A DNA stretch of 64,000 nucleotides from Deuterostichococcus epilithicus (GCA_033439295.1 JAVTLE010000013.1:1798001-1862000), one strand, 5' to 3'; counted from the stretch's first letter, positions 1-13,262 are shown. Notes: generated by a model from the sequence alone, not told the origin. Made by a program: numbers and translations.

Positions 1-1214
1 CCTGCCTCAGGCAGGCAACCGGCCGGCACACAGGTCAAGCCGCAGGCAAAGCCAGCTGCCGGGCGCGGCGCGTCTGCTCCCAAGCCCGCTGCTGACAGGG
101 CAGCCGCACCGGCGGCTGTGCTGGCGCTAGCGGGGTCAGGCAAGGCAGCGGCGCCTGCGGCAGCGGCGGCAGCTGCGCTGCCAAATGGGAAGGGCGCCGG
201 CAGCCGGGACACCCATCCTGCGCCATCAGCTCAGGCCGCAGGTGCGACCTCTCGGAAAATGTGACTGGGGGGGTGTGACTGCAGCGGCGATTATGTGTGA
301 CTGCCCTGCTGAGAAGACAATTGCCTTTGCCCTGCCGATGCTATTCCTCATCTCGTGTCTGCAGTTACCTGCATTGGAGTGCAGCATCTTCATCTGATCT
401 GCAGCCGCAGTGCAGAGGCCTCGCAGTTGAGCGCAACACGAGGCACCAACCTGGTGTCAACACGCTGCTGTGCAGGCCCCAGCCAGAACGGCGCGGCTCC
501 GGCCGCATTGGCGCCCGCAGCGGCACCTGCGGCGGCGGACCCAGCCGCAGCAGCAGCCCGGCCCGCCTCCCGGTTCACCTTTGCCAGCCCGGCGTCGGAG
601 GTCAAGCTGTGGTTCTACCGCGACGACAAGGTGAGAGGCTCGTGCGTCTTGACTGCCTGCTTGAACGCACTGCCTGGATGGCGCATCAGTGGTACCACCA
701 AGCACACAGCCGCTGCTGAATGCATGAACCATGCATGCCAGACTTTGAACGTGGTGTGCCAGTCCCTCACGAAAGTGTGCCAACTGTGCACCTGCGCAGG
801 GCACGGTGCAGGGCCCCCACTCAGTGAAGGAGTACCGCAGCTGGCTGGTGGGCCTGGAGCGGCTGAGCACGCTCAAGCCAGAGATGGCACGCGAGCTGGA
901 GGAGTTCTCCTCCATGCTGCTGTGGCGCGAGGCCTCCTCCAAGCGGGTACCCATCCTCAAGGTGTGTGCGCGGCAGCAGGCTGCCAGTTGTTTGGACACC
1001 TACCTATGCGGGGTGTCTCTGGCACAGAGCAGCAACCGACTGACGTCATGCATCGAGCCAGTGTCAACAGTGCGGTTCTGAGTCTCATACCCTCAAGAAA
1101 GTCGGGTGCTTGCTGCGAGCTCGCGTGCGCTTGATGTTTGTAGACTTGCGGCTCATTCTTCGTCACAACGGGGCTGTGTTGTCCTCGCAGGTCGTAGGTG
1201 CAGGTGGCGGATGA
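1..1214 (+). CDS. GYF-domain-like protein, 3' part of gene
   Basis: The gene enters from the left edge; its start is outside the window. Exons read as <1-241, 476-630, 800-961 and 1191-1214, with matching phases and GT-AG introns. The first two exons encode Ala/Pro-rich low-complexity sequence. The join of exons at 630/800 gives LWFYRDDKGTVQGPHSV, which resembles the GYF pattern W-x-Y-x-D-x-x-G-x-x-QGP, followed by a Trp-containing helix. GYF domains bind proline-rich peptides in RNA processing and chromatin factors. The protein ends with a 24-nt exon encoding VVGAGGG and a TGA. The GYF assignment rests on motif reading only; the rest of the protein, and hence its role, cannot be seen. It is convergent with the FkbM gene. 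Confidence 0.6.
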
Positions 1215-1689
1215 TATGTGAGACAGGCTCTAGGTTGGGGGTTTTGGGCAGCAATCGACAGCAATGGTCGGGACATTCGAAGCGTGGGATTTCGATCTCT
1301 GTGATTGGGTTCAAGCTGCGGCTTCGGCTCCAGTGCTCGGGTTGCTTGGTGCTGGGGGCTGGGCTTGCCAGCAGCCTTGCCTAGGCATCTCGATAGTGCC
1401 GCAGCAGTTTCGTAAGCGAGGAAATGGCTCAAGTTGAAGACGCAGATGTGCAGGGGAGGCGGACACTTTCCAGAGGTTGGGAGATTCCCCACAGGTGTGG
1501 CAACACACACTCGACTCCCACCGCTTCTGCCCTTGACACCGAAATTGAACATCGACCGATAGCTACAGAGAAGAGGGTCTAGTTGCCAGCACACAACCGG
1601 TGCCCAATATGCCATCTCCAAAGGGCAGTGCCGCCCACGGTGCAGAGCAGGCGGATCAAATTTGTGCACCGCAGTCGGGCGGCACCGCC
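1215..1689. other. Intergenic, tail-to-tail
   Basis: Holds the 3' untranslated regions of the GYF gene (+) and the FkbM gene (-). I see no gene, repeat or structured RNA here. Longer open frames on either strand have no splice-consistent structure. Confidence 0.6.
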
Positions 1690-4600
1690 TCACTCGAGGC
1701 CCGTGCCAAGCGGCGTCATGCGACCCTCCTTTGCCAGGAAGCCCACCATTTTGGCCTCCTCGCCACAGATGTCCGGGTCTGTGCAGGGGCACCGGTGCCG
1801 CACCTGTGCATGCAACAGGGTTTCGCCTGAATTCGTTTGTCAATGCTGCGCTGTCTCCCCAATGTCGGACGCCCATGTGAGTGGTGACGGTGCCTCTGCA
1901 TGCTTGATCCTCTTGCGAGACTTCACAGGCTGCGGCAGCATCACGACGCCGTGCTTCCTGAGGCCATGCGCTGCCAGCAACCTTAAGCGACATTGCGCAG
2001 GTAGCTGCTGTGCCGCAACTCGGGCAGATGCGGTGCCGTAGGTCCGGCAGATGCGGCGCCGTTAAAGGAGGGAAATCAACACGCACCTGCACTTTGGGTA
2101 TGAGGTGCTCGCAGGGCCGCCCGCCCACCCCGTAGGCCTTCGTCGTGAACCATTCGTGCAGGTCCTGCGCCACAAGTCCACCCGGAGCTGAGCCTCGCAG
2201 AGCTAGTCGCTGAGCTGGGCATGGATTCCGTTGCCACCCCAGCCTGGCAGCCCCTTCACCAGCGGACCAAGGAGCCATGAGGACCCCAGACCCCAGCGCA
2301 CCTCGGCAGCAGCGAGCGGGCCGCAACCGGGGAGGAACATGGGCCCCAGTCAACAAGCTGTGCAGTCAGAACGGCTGCGCCGCTCGCCTGCTCAGGGGTG
2401 AAAACACCGACAGGCGGCCCGACGGGCATGCCGCGCAGCTCCCGCACGGCAATGAGGTTGGTGTTGTGGCCAAACGCCGAGCGGAAGGACTTTGGGTGCA
2501 GGTCCTCCGGAATGAAGTTGCAGCCCGACCAGTGGCTGCGCAGAGCACAGTCGGAGCAGGTTGCTCAGCGAAAGTGACAAGTTCGAAGGGGGAGCAACCG
2601 CAAGACACCTTCCAGTTGCGATGGGCTGCGGCTGCCAGACAACTGCTGTGTTCGACAGCACGTATCCCGGCTGCTTGTCGACAACGTCAGCAGGGAGCGC
2701 CGAAGGCACACCGCGCCGGCTCGTGATACCATGTCAGCAAACAGGGTGGCATGCATCTCCAAGCAATTTGGCAAGCGCACTTGAAGCGCTCCACCAGCTC
2801 GGGCGGGTTGTTGCACCCCATTGTGCGCTTCTGCATCTTCCGCGCGTCGCTCATGTCCGCCTCCAGATTCTCCGCTGTGATGTGCCTGCGGGGCCAAAGG
2901 GACAGGGTCTGCATTCTACGTGCTGGCGTGGCCGGTGGCCTGGCATGCACAGCATAGGGACAGCCAATGGCAACAGCGGAAGCAGCATCGGCAAGATGCC
3001 ACGGCAGCGTCGGCTCTGGGAGCCAACGACACCATGGCCTTCAAGCCGCAAGCCCATGAATCGAAGCAGTGCGATGGCCTGTCAGCCTGCTGGCCTCTGT
3101 CGGCTGTTGCATGCGACTGTCATGACGCACCCAAAGGCGGGGGGCGGCGCATCCCAGGCCTCGGGCGACACATACGCCCGCGAGACGGTGTCGAACACGT
3201 GCAGCACCGTGAATCCCTTGCGGACCAGGCTGCACCGGGAGGCAAACCCTGTCAGATCCCCACAGGTCAGGCTCCGTGCACACACCACCAGCCGCGCTCA
3301 GGGCGGCGCCATCGCCATGGTCGAGCACATGCTAAGGTCTGGCGGGTTTTTCCGCCGCTGCGGCCAGTTGGCACTGGCAACTATTCTGTGCGCTGTGCTG
3401 CCCCCATGCTTTTCGATGGCAGCCACTGTCTTTCAAAACACAGGGGCAACGGATGGGAAGCTCATGCACAGGGCCGGTTGCACAAAGCGCGAGTGCGTTG
3501 GGGCGGAGCGGTTGGAGGGGGCGGGGCCGCACTACTCCAGCATGCCAGGGATGATGGGGTAGTCGTCCCACTTCTGGTTGCCCTCGTACGCCCCCGGCGA
3601 ATACTCCATCACCACGTTGTCCACGGTGTGGTGCTCGAACAGACCCTTGGCGCTCTGCGGCGCACAGTGGGGTGGGGGGATCACACACTGGGCTTCCGGG
3701 CAGCTTCCGGCGCGCAGCGGGCCGGGTGACCGCCTGGCGCAGTGGTCCATGCCCGGCAGCGCCGCGCCCGCGCTCCTGCGGCGCGCTGATGTGCCTGCAT
3801 GAGATGCGGTCGGTCGCCTGCTGTGGCGCACGGCCCGCTGGACCTGGTGCCTGCGACCTGCGCATCCGCCGCCCTGTCGGTCCGCCTGCGGGTACCCAGC
3901 AGCGCACAGCCCGCCCAGGTTCAGGGCGGCGTCCACGTGAACCTGATCGCGGACGTTCAGGGCCCGGCATCAGGCCGTCCCATGCACCTGGAAACTGCAG
4001 CCGTGGACTGCCTGCAACCCGCACCTCCAGCACGTGCGCCTCAAAGCCCTCGACGTCCATCTTCAACAGCGCCACGTCCTGTCTCACGACGTCGTCCACG
4101 CGCTCGCCGCGCACCTTCAGGTGCTCGTACGGCCGCTCGTTGTCGATGCCCCTGCGACCAAGGAGCCTGGAGGGTTGGCAGGCTTGTTTCTTCACAAGGG
4201 CTGCAGGGGCCGCCAGCCAGAGCCGCCGTCGCCTCGGCGTAGGCCGCGTCCAAGTGTACCAGTGCCGCCCTCATGTGGGCGCATCACAAGAGGCGATGAT
4301 GGATCGGCCAGGGGTGGCGCAGGCAGCCCGGCGGCCCCGGCGCGCACTTGTCAATGTTCCAGCCGCCGATGCCGGCGGTGCCCCAGATGCCGCGCTGCGG
4401 CACAACCAGGTCGTGGTCCCCCTCCTGGTCGCTCACCACTGCCTCCCGAACCTGCTCAAAACAATTCAAGACGCTCAGAGTGGCCGAGGGAGCCGCCCCA
4501 GGCAGGCAATCATTGCTGAGTCAACAGGGTTATGGGCATGGACTGCCTGGTCGCACAGCACCCAAAGCGACACCTCGAGGGCGCCTCAGATGCACCCTCA

Positions 4601-7600
4601 AGGCTGCGCAGGCCCTACACACTTTGGGGGAGCAGCAGCTGGGCATTGGCTGCCAGAACGATGCGCTCCGCGGTTGCAGAAATTATATCAGGAGGCAACA
4701 TCACAGGGGGGCAGCCGTGCTTGATCAAAGGAGGTGTGTGCAAATTCGGTGTGGGGGCTGCGCACACCGCTATGAGGTTGCCAAAGCCATTGACGGCGAT
4801 GCCATACTTCAGGTAATCCCTGAAGTGCGGCACAGGCTCCCATGCTACCACCCTGCGAAACGCCACAGCCCCTCAACAAGTGGCTCGCCTGTTTGTTTCG
4901 CCGACAGACAGCAGTTGCCAAAGTGTGCAAGCAACACACCGCCATACGCGCGTGGGCTGAATGTCCCACCTCCATGCAGATACAGTCCGGCATGCCCAGC
5001 CCGCGACGGCCTCAGCAAAGCCTTGGGTTGGGGCACGGCTGGCGGAACCTCTGCAATGCACCGAATGGTGCCGTACTGGCTGCCAAGACATGTATGAACT
5101 GCGCACCTGCACCCCATGGCGGCGGCAAACAGCGAGTACCACCCAAAATTGGCGCCGACGTCCACCACCAGCCGGCGGGTGCCGTCCGGCTTAATGCATT
5201 GGTCCTTCAGCCTGTAGTACCACACCTGCACCACGCCAACCAGCGACAGATGGTAAGGAGTGTCCCAACTTCGCAGCACAAGCAGCAGCCGGTCGCATCA
5301 ACTGGCACCAGGCACAGGTCTAGCGGAGACGCCCTCCAAACATTCGACACAGCCTCCGGCGCTGATGCGGCAGGGCTCTGCGGCGGGAGGACTGATGGTC
5401 TGCAGCCCCCAAGGCAGCCCCTGCGGCACTGTTCAGTGGCCTGGCATGCCCTTCCCAGGGACTGAGGCGCCTTTGCGGCACCAATCAGCCAAAGCACTTG
5501 TTGTGGCAGCCCCAGAGGGGATGATGACGAGAGAGATGTATCCTCATCCCCTCAGCGGCGCCGCACCTGAGACAGACCCATCTCCACTGCACCGCCATTG
5601 ACCATGGAGGCCGACACGTCCACGTCGAAGTTGGGGTTTGTGAACGGCATCAGGAACGACGGCTTTGTGCTCGTAGGCTTCAGCCGCACGTCCATCTGCA
5701 TGGGGAGAGGGGACGGCAGGAGATTACTGCTTGCCCTGGCTGCGTGTGAGCTCGCCTAGCACCTCACAGTGTCAAGGCTGCTGCCGCGCGCCCGCCGATT
5801 GTACTGGTTCCGAGCGCTGCCGGCTGCGCTCAACGCCTACAAGAGCAGGAACGCTGTCTCGCTTCTGGGCCGAGGCATGGGTGATGCCCAGCGCCCGCGC
5901 CTGGTTCCTCAATGCGAAATCGCCCCCGCACGTGCTGCGTCCGCCGCGACCGCTCCCTAGATGCGCCGTCTGGTGTACGACTCCCGTTCATATTCTGCCA
6001 TGCTAAATGCGGCCGGGCCTCAGCGCACTCGAAAGTTCTGTGACGCGACTCACGTTTTGGGAGGTGAGCCGCTTAATGGGCAGGTCCGCCTGGAAGCTGG
6101 AGCCGTCGCCGCTGGCGTTGAACTTCCACGGACCGCAGTCGGCGCAGTCCGTGCCCAGGTCGCACAGCACCTGCGTACCGCGCGCCACGGGATGTGGGGG
6201 GGATGGGTGCCTCCCCCATCTGTCTTCTGCACTAGGCTCTGGTGTGCAAGATCAGGGTTCCTTCGAATTGTGCACCTTTGCACCACTGCCGCGGCATTGT
6301 GGCAGGCATACAAAGCCTAACAGTATGCGAGAGGAACCTGCAGAAGGCAGTCGGTGGGGCTGTGACAGGCACTCGGTGGGGCTGACGTGCCCGGCAGTTG
6401 GGGGCTTCGTCCTGCCCAGGCATTGTGCTTCATGGCATGCTGACAACACGTCATACAGCATCTCAGAATGCCCACCGCGCGCCACGAGTCTGCCGGCAAT
6501 CGCAGCCTGGCTGAGCCGCGCCAGAACCGAGCGGCGCATCAGGCCACAGGCGGCAGCCCACCTGAGCGCCTTGGTACGGCTCCGGAGGCCAGCTGGCGAC
6601 GCGGCCCTCGTCACAGACGCCATTGTTGGCCGCCGAGCAACTGTCCGCGCAGAGCGCCATCTCCGATGCGCCCCCGTCCCACGGGAAGGCCACCGCGTCC
6701 TGAATGACAGGCAGGTGTTCAGTGTTCCACAGCAGGCGTCGTGCAAGCACCTGCACAGCATTGTCTGTGATTCGGAGGACGGCTCACTGCCCACCTCCAA
6801 GCAAGATCACAAGGGCTTTGACGGATCTCACTAGTTCTGCAAACCCTGTCGAAGTCAGATCAGTACAGTTAATCTCGAAGCTTTCGCCGCAGCACCGGCA
6901 TGTAGCCGCCATCGCAGAGGCCTCACCGCCTGCCACACGGCATTGCTTTTGAGAGCTGAGGGGTCCGGCGCTCCCGCCGCCGCCGCAAAGGTGTCCGCTC
7001 CCAGAAGAAACTCTTGAGCTGCGATCGCTGCTGCCGAATCTGCTGCCCTGCCGCGCTTGCCCGCCATGCTGAGCTGCTCCAGACTCCTGCGGACAGTGCA
7101 GGCACAGATGCGTCGCGCTTTGCACGAGCACAGAATCTGCCGCCCTGGCCGTCCACAGGCCGTCAATGCAGTCCAGCTCTTTTCACCTGAGGCTGCCTGC
7201 TGGATGGCGTTGGGGGCTGCGCTTCATGACCGCATTCCCCGCCAGTATGCCTACACACGACGGGCACGCCCTGGCCGTCACCACATATGCAGGAGCGCAT
7301 CCTCATTGGATCGGCATCCATCGCCGGCTGTAGCGATCGATTCAAGTAGAAGCAAGGAAGAATGCAAGGGAAAGGTCTGTCCCGCTGCCGCCGCACTGAT
7401 GCGCCAGTGCACGGCGAACCCCGCAGGCTGTCAAGGAACAGCTCATGGCAACTCCAGACCCGTGGAAAGATACCTGCGCTCATCCAAGCCAGGAGACAGG
7501 ACACTGGTAAGCCCGGGATGTGGACTCAACTCAAGGCAGAGGGGATGTTTGGCATCAGCTCACCTACGGTCGACCCCCCAGCGATCATGAGCAGGCCTAT

Positions 7601-7687
7601 CACTATCGTGCGGCATCGCGACGCTCGTTTCGTCCTGCCTTTGCTGTACTTGTCCAAGTTGCCGCTGCTCCCTCGTCGACGCAGCAT
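1690..7687 (-). CDS. FkbM-family methyltransferase with cysteine-rich flanks
   Basis: Fifteen exons (minus order): 7687-7564, 7042-6927 (start may be 7186), 6750-6562, 6170-6054, 5695-5567, 5225-5107, 4852-4768, 4451-4348, 4151-4025, 3654-3533, 3229-3131, 2885-2781, 2535-2448, 2164-2087, 1803-1690; about 571 residues. Exon 1 carries a basic N-terminus and a hydrophobic stretch (TIVIGLLMIAGG) like a type II signal anchor. A Cys-rich segment follows (CADSCSAANNGVCDEG, then CDLGTDCADCGPW). The methyltransferase core shows the SAM motif VVDVGANFGWYS, then VVAWEPVP and ALLKMDVEGFEAHVLE, as in FkbM enzymes that O-methylate sugars or metabolites. After a C-terminal Lys/Asp-rich part comes another Cys cluster (RCPCTDPDICGEE). 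The substrate is unknown; Golgi or cell-surface glycan methylation is an inference. All phases agree; the start of exon 2 and the end of exon 13 are least certain. Confidence 0.85.
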
Positions 7688-8033
7688 GTTATTAGGCCGA
7701 GGACCAGCGATCTGTCACCTTCGAAGCTTCATGACTGATGCAGCAATGTTTCGCCAGTCCTTTGACCTAGGCGGGTTGCAGCCAAACAGCCTTGGACCTT
7801 GCAAAGGCCTCCCAGACTGGCCCAGACTAGGCAGGATGCAAAGCTGAGGCGACAGCTCAACACTGTCTGACAGGGGGTGTGGAGGCAAGTTGCTGCCCTC
7901 CCCCCGCCTGGTGAATTGACTCCAGCTTACACTGCGCACATTGCGTTGCTGCACACAAAGAGAAAGAGAGTAGTTGCACCTCCGTGCATCAGAGAGCGCA
8001 TTCATGGCAGCGAGCGCGTAAAAGCTTCTCATC
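7688..8033. promoter_or_regulatory. Head-to-head intergenic region
   Basis: This 346-bp gap separates the start codons of the FkbM gene (-) and the BFN gene (+), so it must hold both promoters and 5' untranslated regions. I recognise no specific element. Confidence 0.4.
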
Positions 8034-10564
8034 ATGCTTCAGTCGAGCTGCAAACTCCGGAACCCAGCAGGTGCAGGTGGCAGGTATTGGAGCAGCCATC
8101 TTGAATGCCAGCGCAGTGTGTCAGCCTGTACACAATCAATGTGCTCGCCGGTCCCAAGGCATAGATTTCTGTCTGGTTCGGGTGCTGCGCCGCGCGGCAT
8201 GTGCGGCGCCTCGAGAAGAGACAGCGCCAGGTCTCGGAGGCGATGCAGGCTGCCAGTTGCTGCAGCGTACCAGCCGTATCCATTCAGCGAAAAGGACTAC
8301 TACAAGTGAGCTTGCTCTGCGCGTGATTGCGGCAATCGCAGGTTGTGCCGCTAGGCAGTGCCGCTGGCATGCGTGATCCGACTGATTGTCATGCAGGGCG
8401 TCTGTGTCGCTTGTCATCACCGGCGCGGAGACTGAGGGAGCTGCTGCGCAAGGTGCGGGGCCTGTGGGATGGGTGGCGCCTGTGGCTATGCGGTACGGGC
8501 TTCAGCTGGACAGCTGTGCACCGAGCGCACTAGCCGAATGCCGCAGTAGAGTCTGCGCACCAACTGGGCTTCGTCATGGCGCTTGGAAGGCTGCCTGCTG
8601 ACTGAGGATCAACTCTGTTGCCATGGTATGCTCGCACTGCTGACTCAGGACACCCTTGCAGGCACCGTGCTGCTGAGCAAGGCGAAGGAGGATGCTGAGC
8701 CGGGCACCAAGCCACGGGCGCTGGTGCTCTTCGTCGGCGGAGACACGCTGGGGGCGCTGGCGCAGCTGCTGCAGGGCGTGTCCTCGGCGCGGCCCCTGGC
8801 GCTTGACCTGCTGTGGCAGGTGGGTCACCTGCATCGCTTTGTGAAGGCTGCTCTTTTCTCTGTGAGAGGGAAGCTTTCCTCTCTAAGGAAGGGAAGTCTC
8901 TCTTTCTCACGAAGCAGAAGCTGTCAATGGCCGCTGGCTGCCACAGGCAGGAGCGGAGGGCAACGACTGTTGTTGGTGAACGACCCTCAGCAGGGATCCA
9001 ATGGTGCCCAGCAGCTGCGCTGTCCGGGTGAACTGCAACAGGCGCACAGGTGAAGTATGCTGCCTGCAGATCCTGGAGCGCGGCCAGCAGATCAGCGAGA
9101 GTTTCGGCAACAAAAGCAAGTGGCGGCTGGTGCGCATGGCCATCTGCGACATGCGGGACAAAGTGTACCATGGGCGCCTGTTCTTCGGGGACGCCGCCAG
9201 CGGCGAGGTCGTCTGGGACTGCGACTGCCGCCCCAGCGACGGTGGGCTCCCACGCTGTGCTTTTCACTTGCAAGCTGTCAGCGCGGCCTGGCGGAAAACG
9301 GGGGATCTGACATGGGCGATTGCTGTTGCCCAAGCGATGTGTGCGCGAGTGCAGGCTTCTGGCTGGCCATCAAGTCGGCGTGTGGCATATATGTCCACAA
9401 GGCGGTGTGGGACGAGTGCGCCATGGAGGTGGAGGCAGAGGGCGGCGGCGGCCTGGACGAGGCGCTTGCCAACTTCCGCGCGATCAGGTGTGCAGCCTTC
9501 CCTCATGCCATCTGCGCACAAGTTGGGGAGTCCAGGAAACTTCTGTGTCAGCGGCACCCCATCCGGACGAGGCGCTCGCCATCAGTAGGACTTGGAAGCA
9601 GATCAGTCTGCATACACATAATCGCAGAGGCGGGGAGACTGCCTGCAGGCGGCACTTGTCTCCTGCAGCTGGATCCACCGCCTTGCTAATGTTGTCCCAG
9701 CCTTGCTGAAAGTCGTGGCTTCAGATGGGCAGCAGCCATCGAGGAGAGACTTCGGCAAACAGATCCGAAAGGTGAGTCGTCTTTGGTGCCGCAGGTTTGG
9801 GCCATCAGGGACGCTGCGGGGCAGCCCAGAGGACGACCTGACGGGCACGGCGCTGCTGACAACGGTGCGGCAGAGCGACCACGAGTACATTAAGCGGCTC
9901 AAGCGCGAGATGAACGTCGCCCTCAGGTGGGCGACGGAGCCGCCGCTGCTGCATGCGTGTTGCCACACTGCGCATCCCCCTGCATCAGGGAGCAACCGGA
10001 ACACAGCCAATGTTGCATCGGCTGCCGGCTGTCATGGATGGTCCATGGCATGCGGCGTGCGGATTCGGATTCGCAGGCGGAGGAGTGCATCGTACAGAGC
10101 GAGCACACGAAACGGATTGTGCACGGCTTGATGCCCACCTTATCAATGCGATGCCATGAAACGTTTCATCTCATGTGCAGCGAGGAGGACTTCAAGACTG
10201 CGGCGCGGCTGCGGGATCATCCCTGGATGAAGCTGTACAGTGCGGCCGTGCAGGCGCGCTCGGCCAACGACCTGGAGGTGCGGCGGTGAATCCACAGCTA
10301 AGTCGACGAGCTGTATGCAGTGGCGCCGGCGCTGCTGGCACGCTGGCTAATTCCTGCGCCTTTGGCGGCAGTGCAGACACATGCCCACTGGGCAGCGCGG
10401 AAGGCAGTGAATGCAGGGAGCATTTGGTAGCAGAGTGAAGCAACGGCTGTAACAACGTGATGCAGGAGGCCCGGCAACTAGAGGCGGAGTTGTCGCGCAG
10501 CATCGAGGAGCACGACAGCAACGCTCCCAATAGGGATGCCAGGGCAGAACCGGACAGCCACTGA
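8034..10564 (+). CDS. BFN-domain bifunctional nuclease-like protein with UVR motif
   Basis: Eight exons: 8034-8305, 8397-8452, 8662-8819, 9070-9241, 9355-9487, 9795-9926, 10181-10277, 10466-10564; 372 residues. The Ser/Arg/Ala-rich N-terminus could be a plastid transit peptide; the first in-frame ATG was taken. The middle (TVLLSKAKEDAEP, SKWRLVRMAICDMRD, FFGDAASGEVVWDC, RPSDGFWLAIKSACGIYV) matches the BFN/DUF151 domain of plant BBD proteins, which have been described as nucleases in basal defence. The C-terminal SEEDFKTAARLRDHPWMK is a UVR-type motif, followed by an acidic helix, as in plant BBD proteins. The reaction is inferred from the family. Every exon join keeps phase. Confidence 0.85.
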
Positions 10565-10933
10565 TGCGGCACGCGCCGCGCAGCATGAGGTGCTCTCCGT
10601 AAGGGCGGCGGCAACCAGGCTGCGGGCTGTATGGCATTATGTACTTTGAGCTGAGTGGAATGGGGAGCTTGATTCAGCTACCCTGTATATATTCATGCCT
10701 GGTCGACGATATTTTGCTCCAGAAACATGTTGTACACTTGTTGTTCCCTGTGTGTGAAATGAGGCTCCATTGAGAGACCGAGCACACGTGTAAGTCTGGC
10801 TTCTGCCGAGCTTCCTACAGGTGAACCTGCCTACATAGGCAAACACAGCACAAACCACAAACACAATGTTCTCTCCTCCAACCAGCACCAAAGCTGCACC
10901 CTGACCGCCGGCGCGAGCGGCAACTGCGCAAGC
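10565..10933. other. Intergenic, tail-to-tail
   Basis: Contains the 3' ends of the BFN (+) and SNAPC3 (-) genes. A TGTAA, the common poly(A) signal of chlorophytes, lies at 10789-10793 on the plus strand, about 225 nt after the BFN stop. No gene is visible. Confidence 0.5.
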
Positions 10934-13262
10934 TCAGTCGTGGATGTAGTCGAACTGCTTGAAGGCGCTGGACACGAGGCGGCGCTCGCTGTCATAGTGC
11001 ATGCGGTTGAAGCAGTCGAGGCACCAGAACGCCGGATTGGTCGGCGCGTGCACGTCATCGTACGTTATCTTGACCGCCGGCGCGCGCTCGCACACCTGGC
11101 ACCGCCGCTTGCGCGAGTGCTTCTGTGGGGGCCGCCAGGACCACGACAGGGTTAGGTGTTGATGCGGCGCAGAAGAACTACGTGGCGCCGAGGCCTTACG
11201 GGGTCGTGTGGCGGAGCCATGCGCCACTGCAGCTGGCTGCAGATGCAGGCACAGTGCCGAATTGACAGATATAAACAGACGCTTGCGCCATGGCACACCT
11301 GGAATACCAGCTCTGGGTATGCGGCGGTGCGCTGCGCATCGTCCGGATGCAGTATGCGCACGTCCGTAAACGCCAGCTGGTGCTCGCAGCAGCCCTGCAC
11401 GAGGTTCCGTTCCGAGGGCTGATATTGAAGGAGATGCTGGATGGGAAGCAGGCCGGGCTATCCTCCTGGCAGGGACGAGAAGTCGGGTGTTTGACATGAA
11501 GAGCTTCGAAGCTGCTCGCTCTGTCTCCGAGCAGGCCAGGCCGCCTGGATTCTTGGTGACGGTGCAGTTCTGCTGTTGCTCAATGGAATGTCAAATCACC
11601 TGGTGGCAGTATACATAGCCGGCGCCGGCGCCGATGCGCAGCCAGAGGTCCTGGAAGGTGGTGTTGACCATGTCCGCGCACCGATACCCCTCTGCTTCCG
11701 CTGCTTCCTCGGAGTCTGCTGCCGCGCCCTCGGCTGCTGCTGCACTGGCGCCGTCTGCCGCCGCGCTGCCTGCCGCCGCGCCGGCAGCAGCTGCGCCGGC
11801 CGCGCCGCCGCTTGCGGCTGGGCGCGGCGGCGGCTTCAGGCCGTGCGTGTGGCAGAAGGCGCGGACTGGGTAGGAATAGTCCACTGCCCTGGCGTCACGC
11901 ATGTCGTTGTAGAAGCAGCCCTCCACGTAGATCATGCCTGCGCCGCGCGAGAATGGCTCAAGCACGCATGAGAACAGTCGATGCAGGATGAAATGCGTAT
12001 CCAGACCTGCACGACTGGCTGAGCATCCGGAATGGCAGACTCATCGGTGCGGGTTGTGCAGGCAAGCAAGCAACCCAGGCGAGCAGAAGGGTTGAAAGCG
12101 CCAATCTCTCTGCCGCCTTCTGCTCGCAGCGGTATCCCAGGCGCTCACTAGACAACCAGGTTGAAGCGGCACCACAGCCCGAGAGCTACTTTCTGCCATG
12201 ACAGGATCGAGGGTGTCAAGGCTCAACCCTAACGCTCACCGGACGGCACCGCCAGCTGGTTGGCGCGCAGGTCCAGGTCGGAACGGCAGTACAAGCGGTC
12301 CCGCAGCGCGGCCAGGCGCTGACTGCCCAGCACGCGCCACTGCTGCTGCACACGCTGCGCATTGGCCGGGTGCGACAGCGCCACCGTGAGCACCGCCTCC
12401 TCCGGCGCGACCCTGCTGCCGCCTGCAGCATCATGCGCCATTCATGATGTTTCCTGTTCGCGCTGCTTACCCCTCTGCGCACTACCCTCGTAGCCACGCT
12501 CTGAGGAATCAGGCGCATTGGAAATGCCTCCAGGAGCCTCGAGGCTACCATCAAGCCGATCGCGCTTTGCGGAATGGGAGCAGCACATCACATGGCTGCA
12601 GTACATACAACAGCTCTCGTGGGGACCAGGACGACCGTGTTGCGAGGCCAACAGCAGGTGCTTAGCATACTGGCAAAAAGGTGCAACACCTGCGCCGGCA
12701 TCGGGAGCAGCAGCGGCCCCGCCGGCGCCGCCGCCGAGTGCCACCTGGGCGGCAGCCGCAGCATCGCTGTCTTCCCCCTTCTCCGCGGCGGCGGCGGCCA
12801 TGCTCGGCGGTGCGTAGTTCATGTTGCGCTTTGGCTTCAGGGCAGCACGACCGCTGCCCCGCCCTCCCTTGGCCTGCAGGCAGCTGAGTGCCTGCGCAAA
12901 AGCGCACGCGCACTCTCACTGGCTGCAGCAACCAAGCAGCCATCTCTGCATGCCAGACTGGCAACATTTGAGCGACGTCGAATTTCAATGGGCAAATGTC
13001 GGACAAGACATTCCAGCTTACCCTGCATCCCAGGGGCGCGTGCTCGTGACACTCCTTCAGGCGCAGAGTAGCAGAGAACCGCAAAAGGCGTTGGGATGCG
13101 CCGCACCTGTACGGCTGCGTCCATGCGCTGCTGGCGCCGCTGCTTGACGCGTTCGATCAGCTCCAGCTCCGCTGCCGGGTGAAACTTGACTCCCATGTCC
13201 TTCACGCCAAAGCTACACGGCCAGAATTCGGGTTTCCAGGACGGGGTGTGAGCCACTGACAT
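10934..13262 (-). CDS. SNAPC3: snRNA-activating protein complex subunit 3
   Basis: Six exons: 13262-13107, 12873-12690, 12422-12240, 11937-11600, 11394-11299, 11122-10934; 381 residues. The C-terminal half matches SNAPc50: VLGSQRLAALRDRLYC, MIYVEGCFYNDMRDARAVDY, a DMVNTTFQDLWLRIG strand, YVYCHQGCCEHQL, then a zinc-binding segment with CQVCERAP and FWCLDCFNRMHYDSE. SNAPc binds the upstream element of snRNA promoters and starts RNA polymerase II and III snRNA transcription. An Ala-rich insertion of about 45 residues interrupts the conserved part, between the FYND block and the VNTTF block. The N-terminal 100 residues are low complexity and the first ATG is only the best in-frame choice. All introns are GT-AG and all phases agree. 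Confidence 0.92.

Noticed and set aside
1163-2356. 397-codon minus-strand open frame
   Set aside because: Only its pieces 1690-1803 and 2087-2164 are exons of the FkbM gene, and they use other frames with splice sites. The rest is intron and 3' flank.
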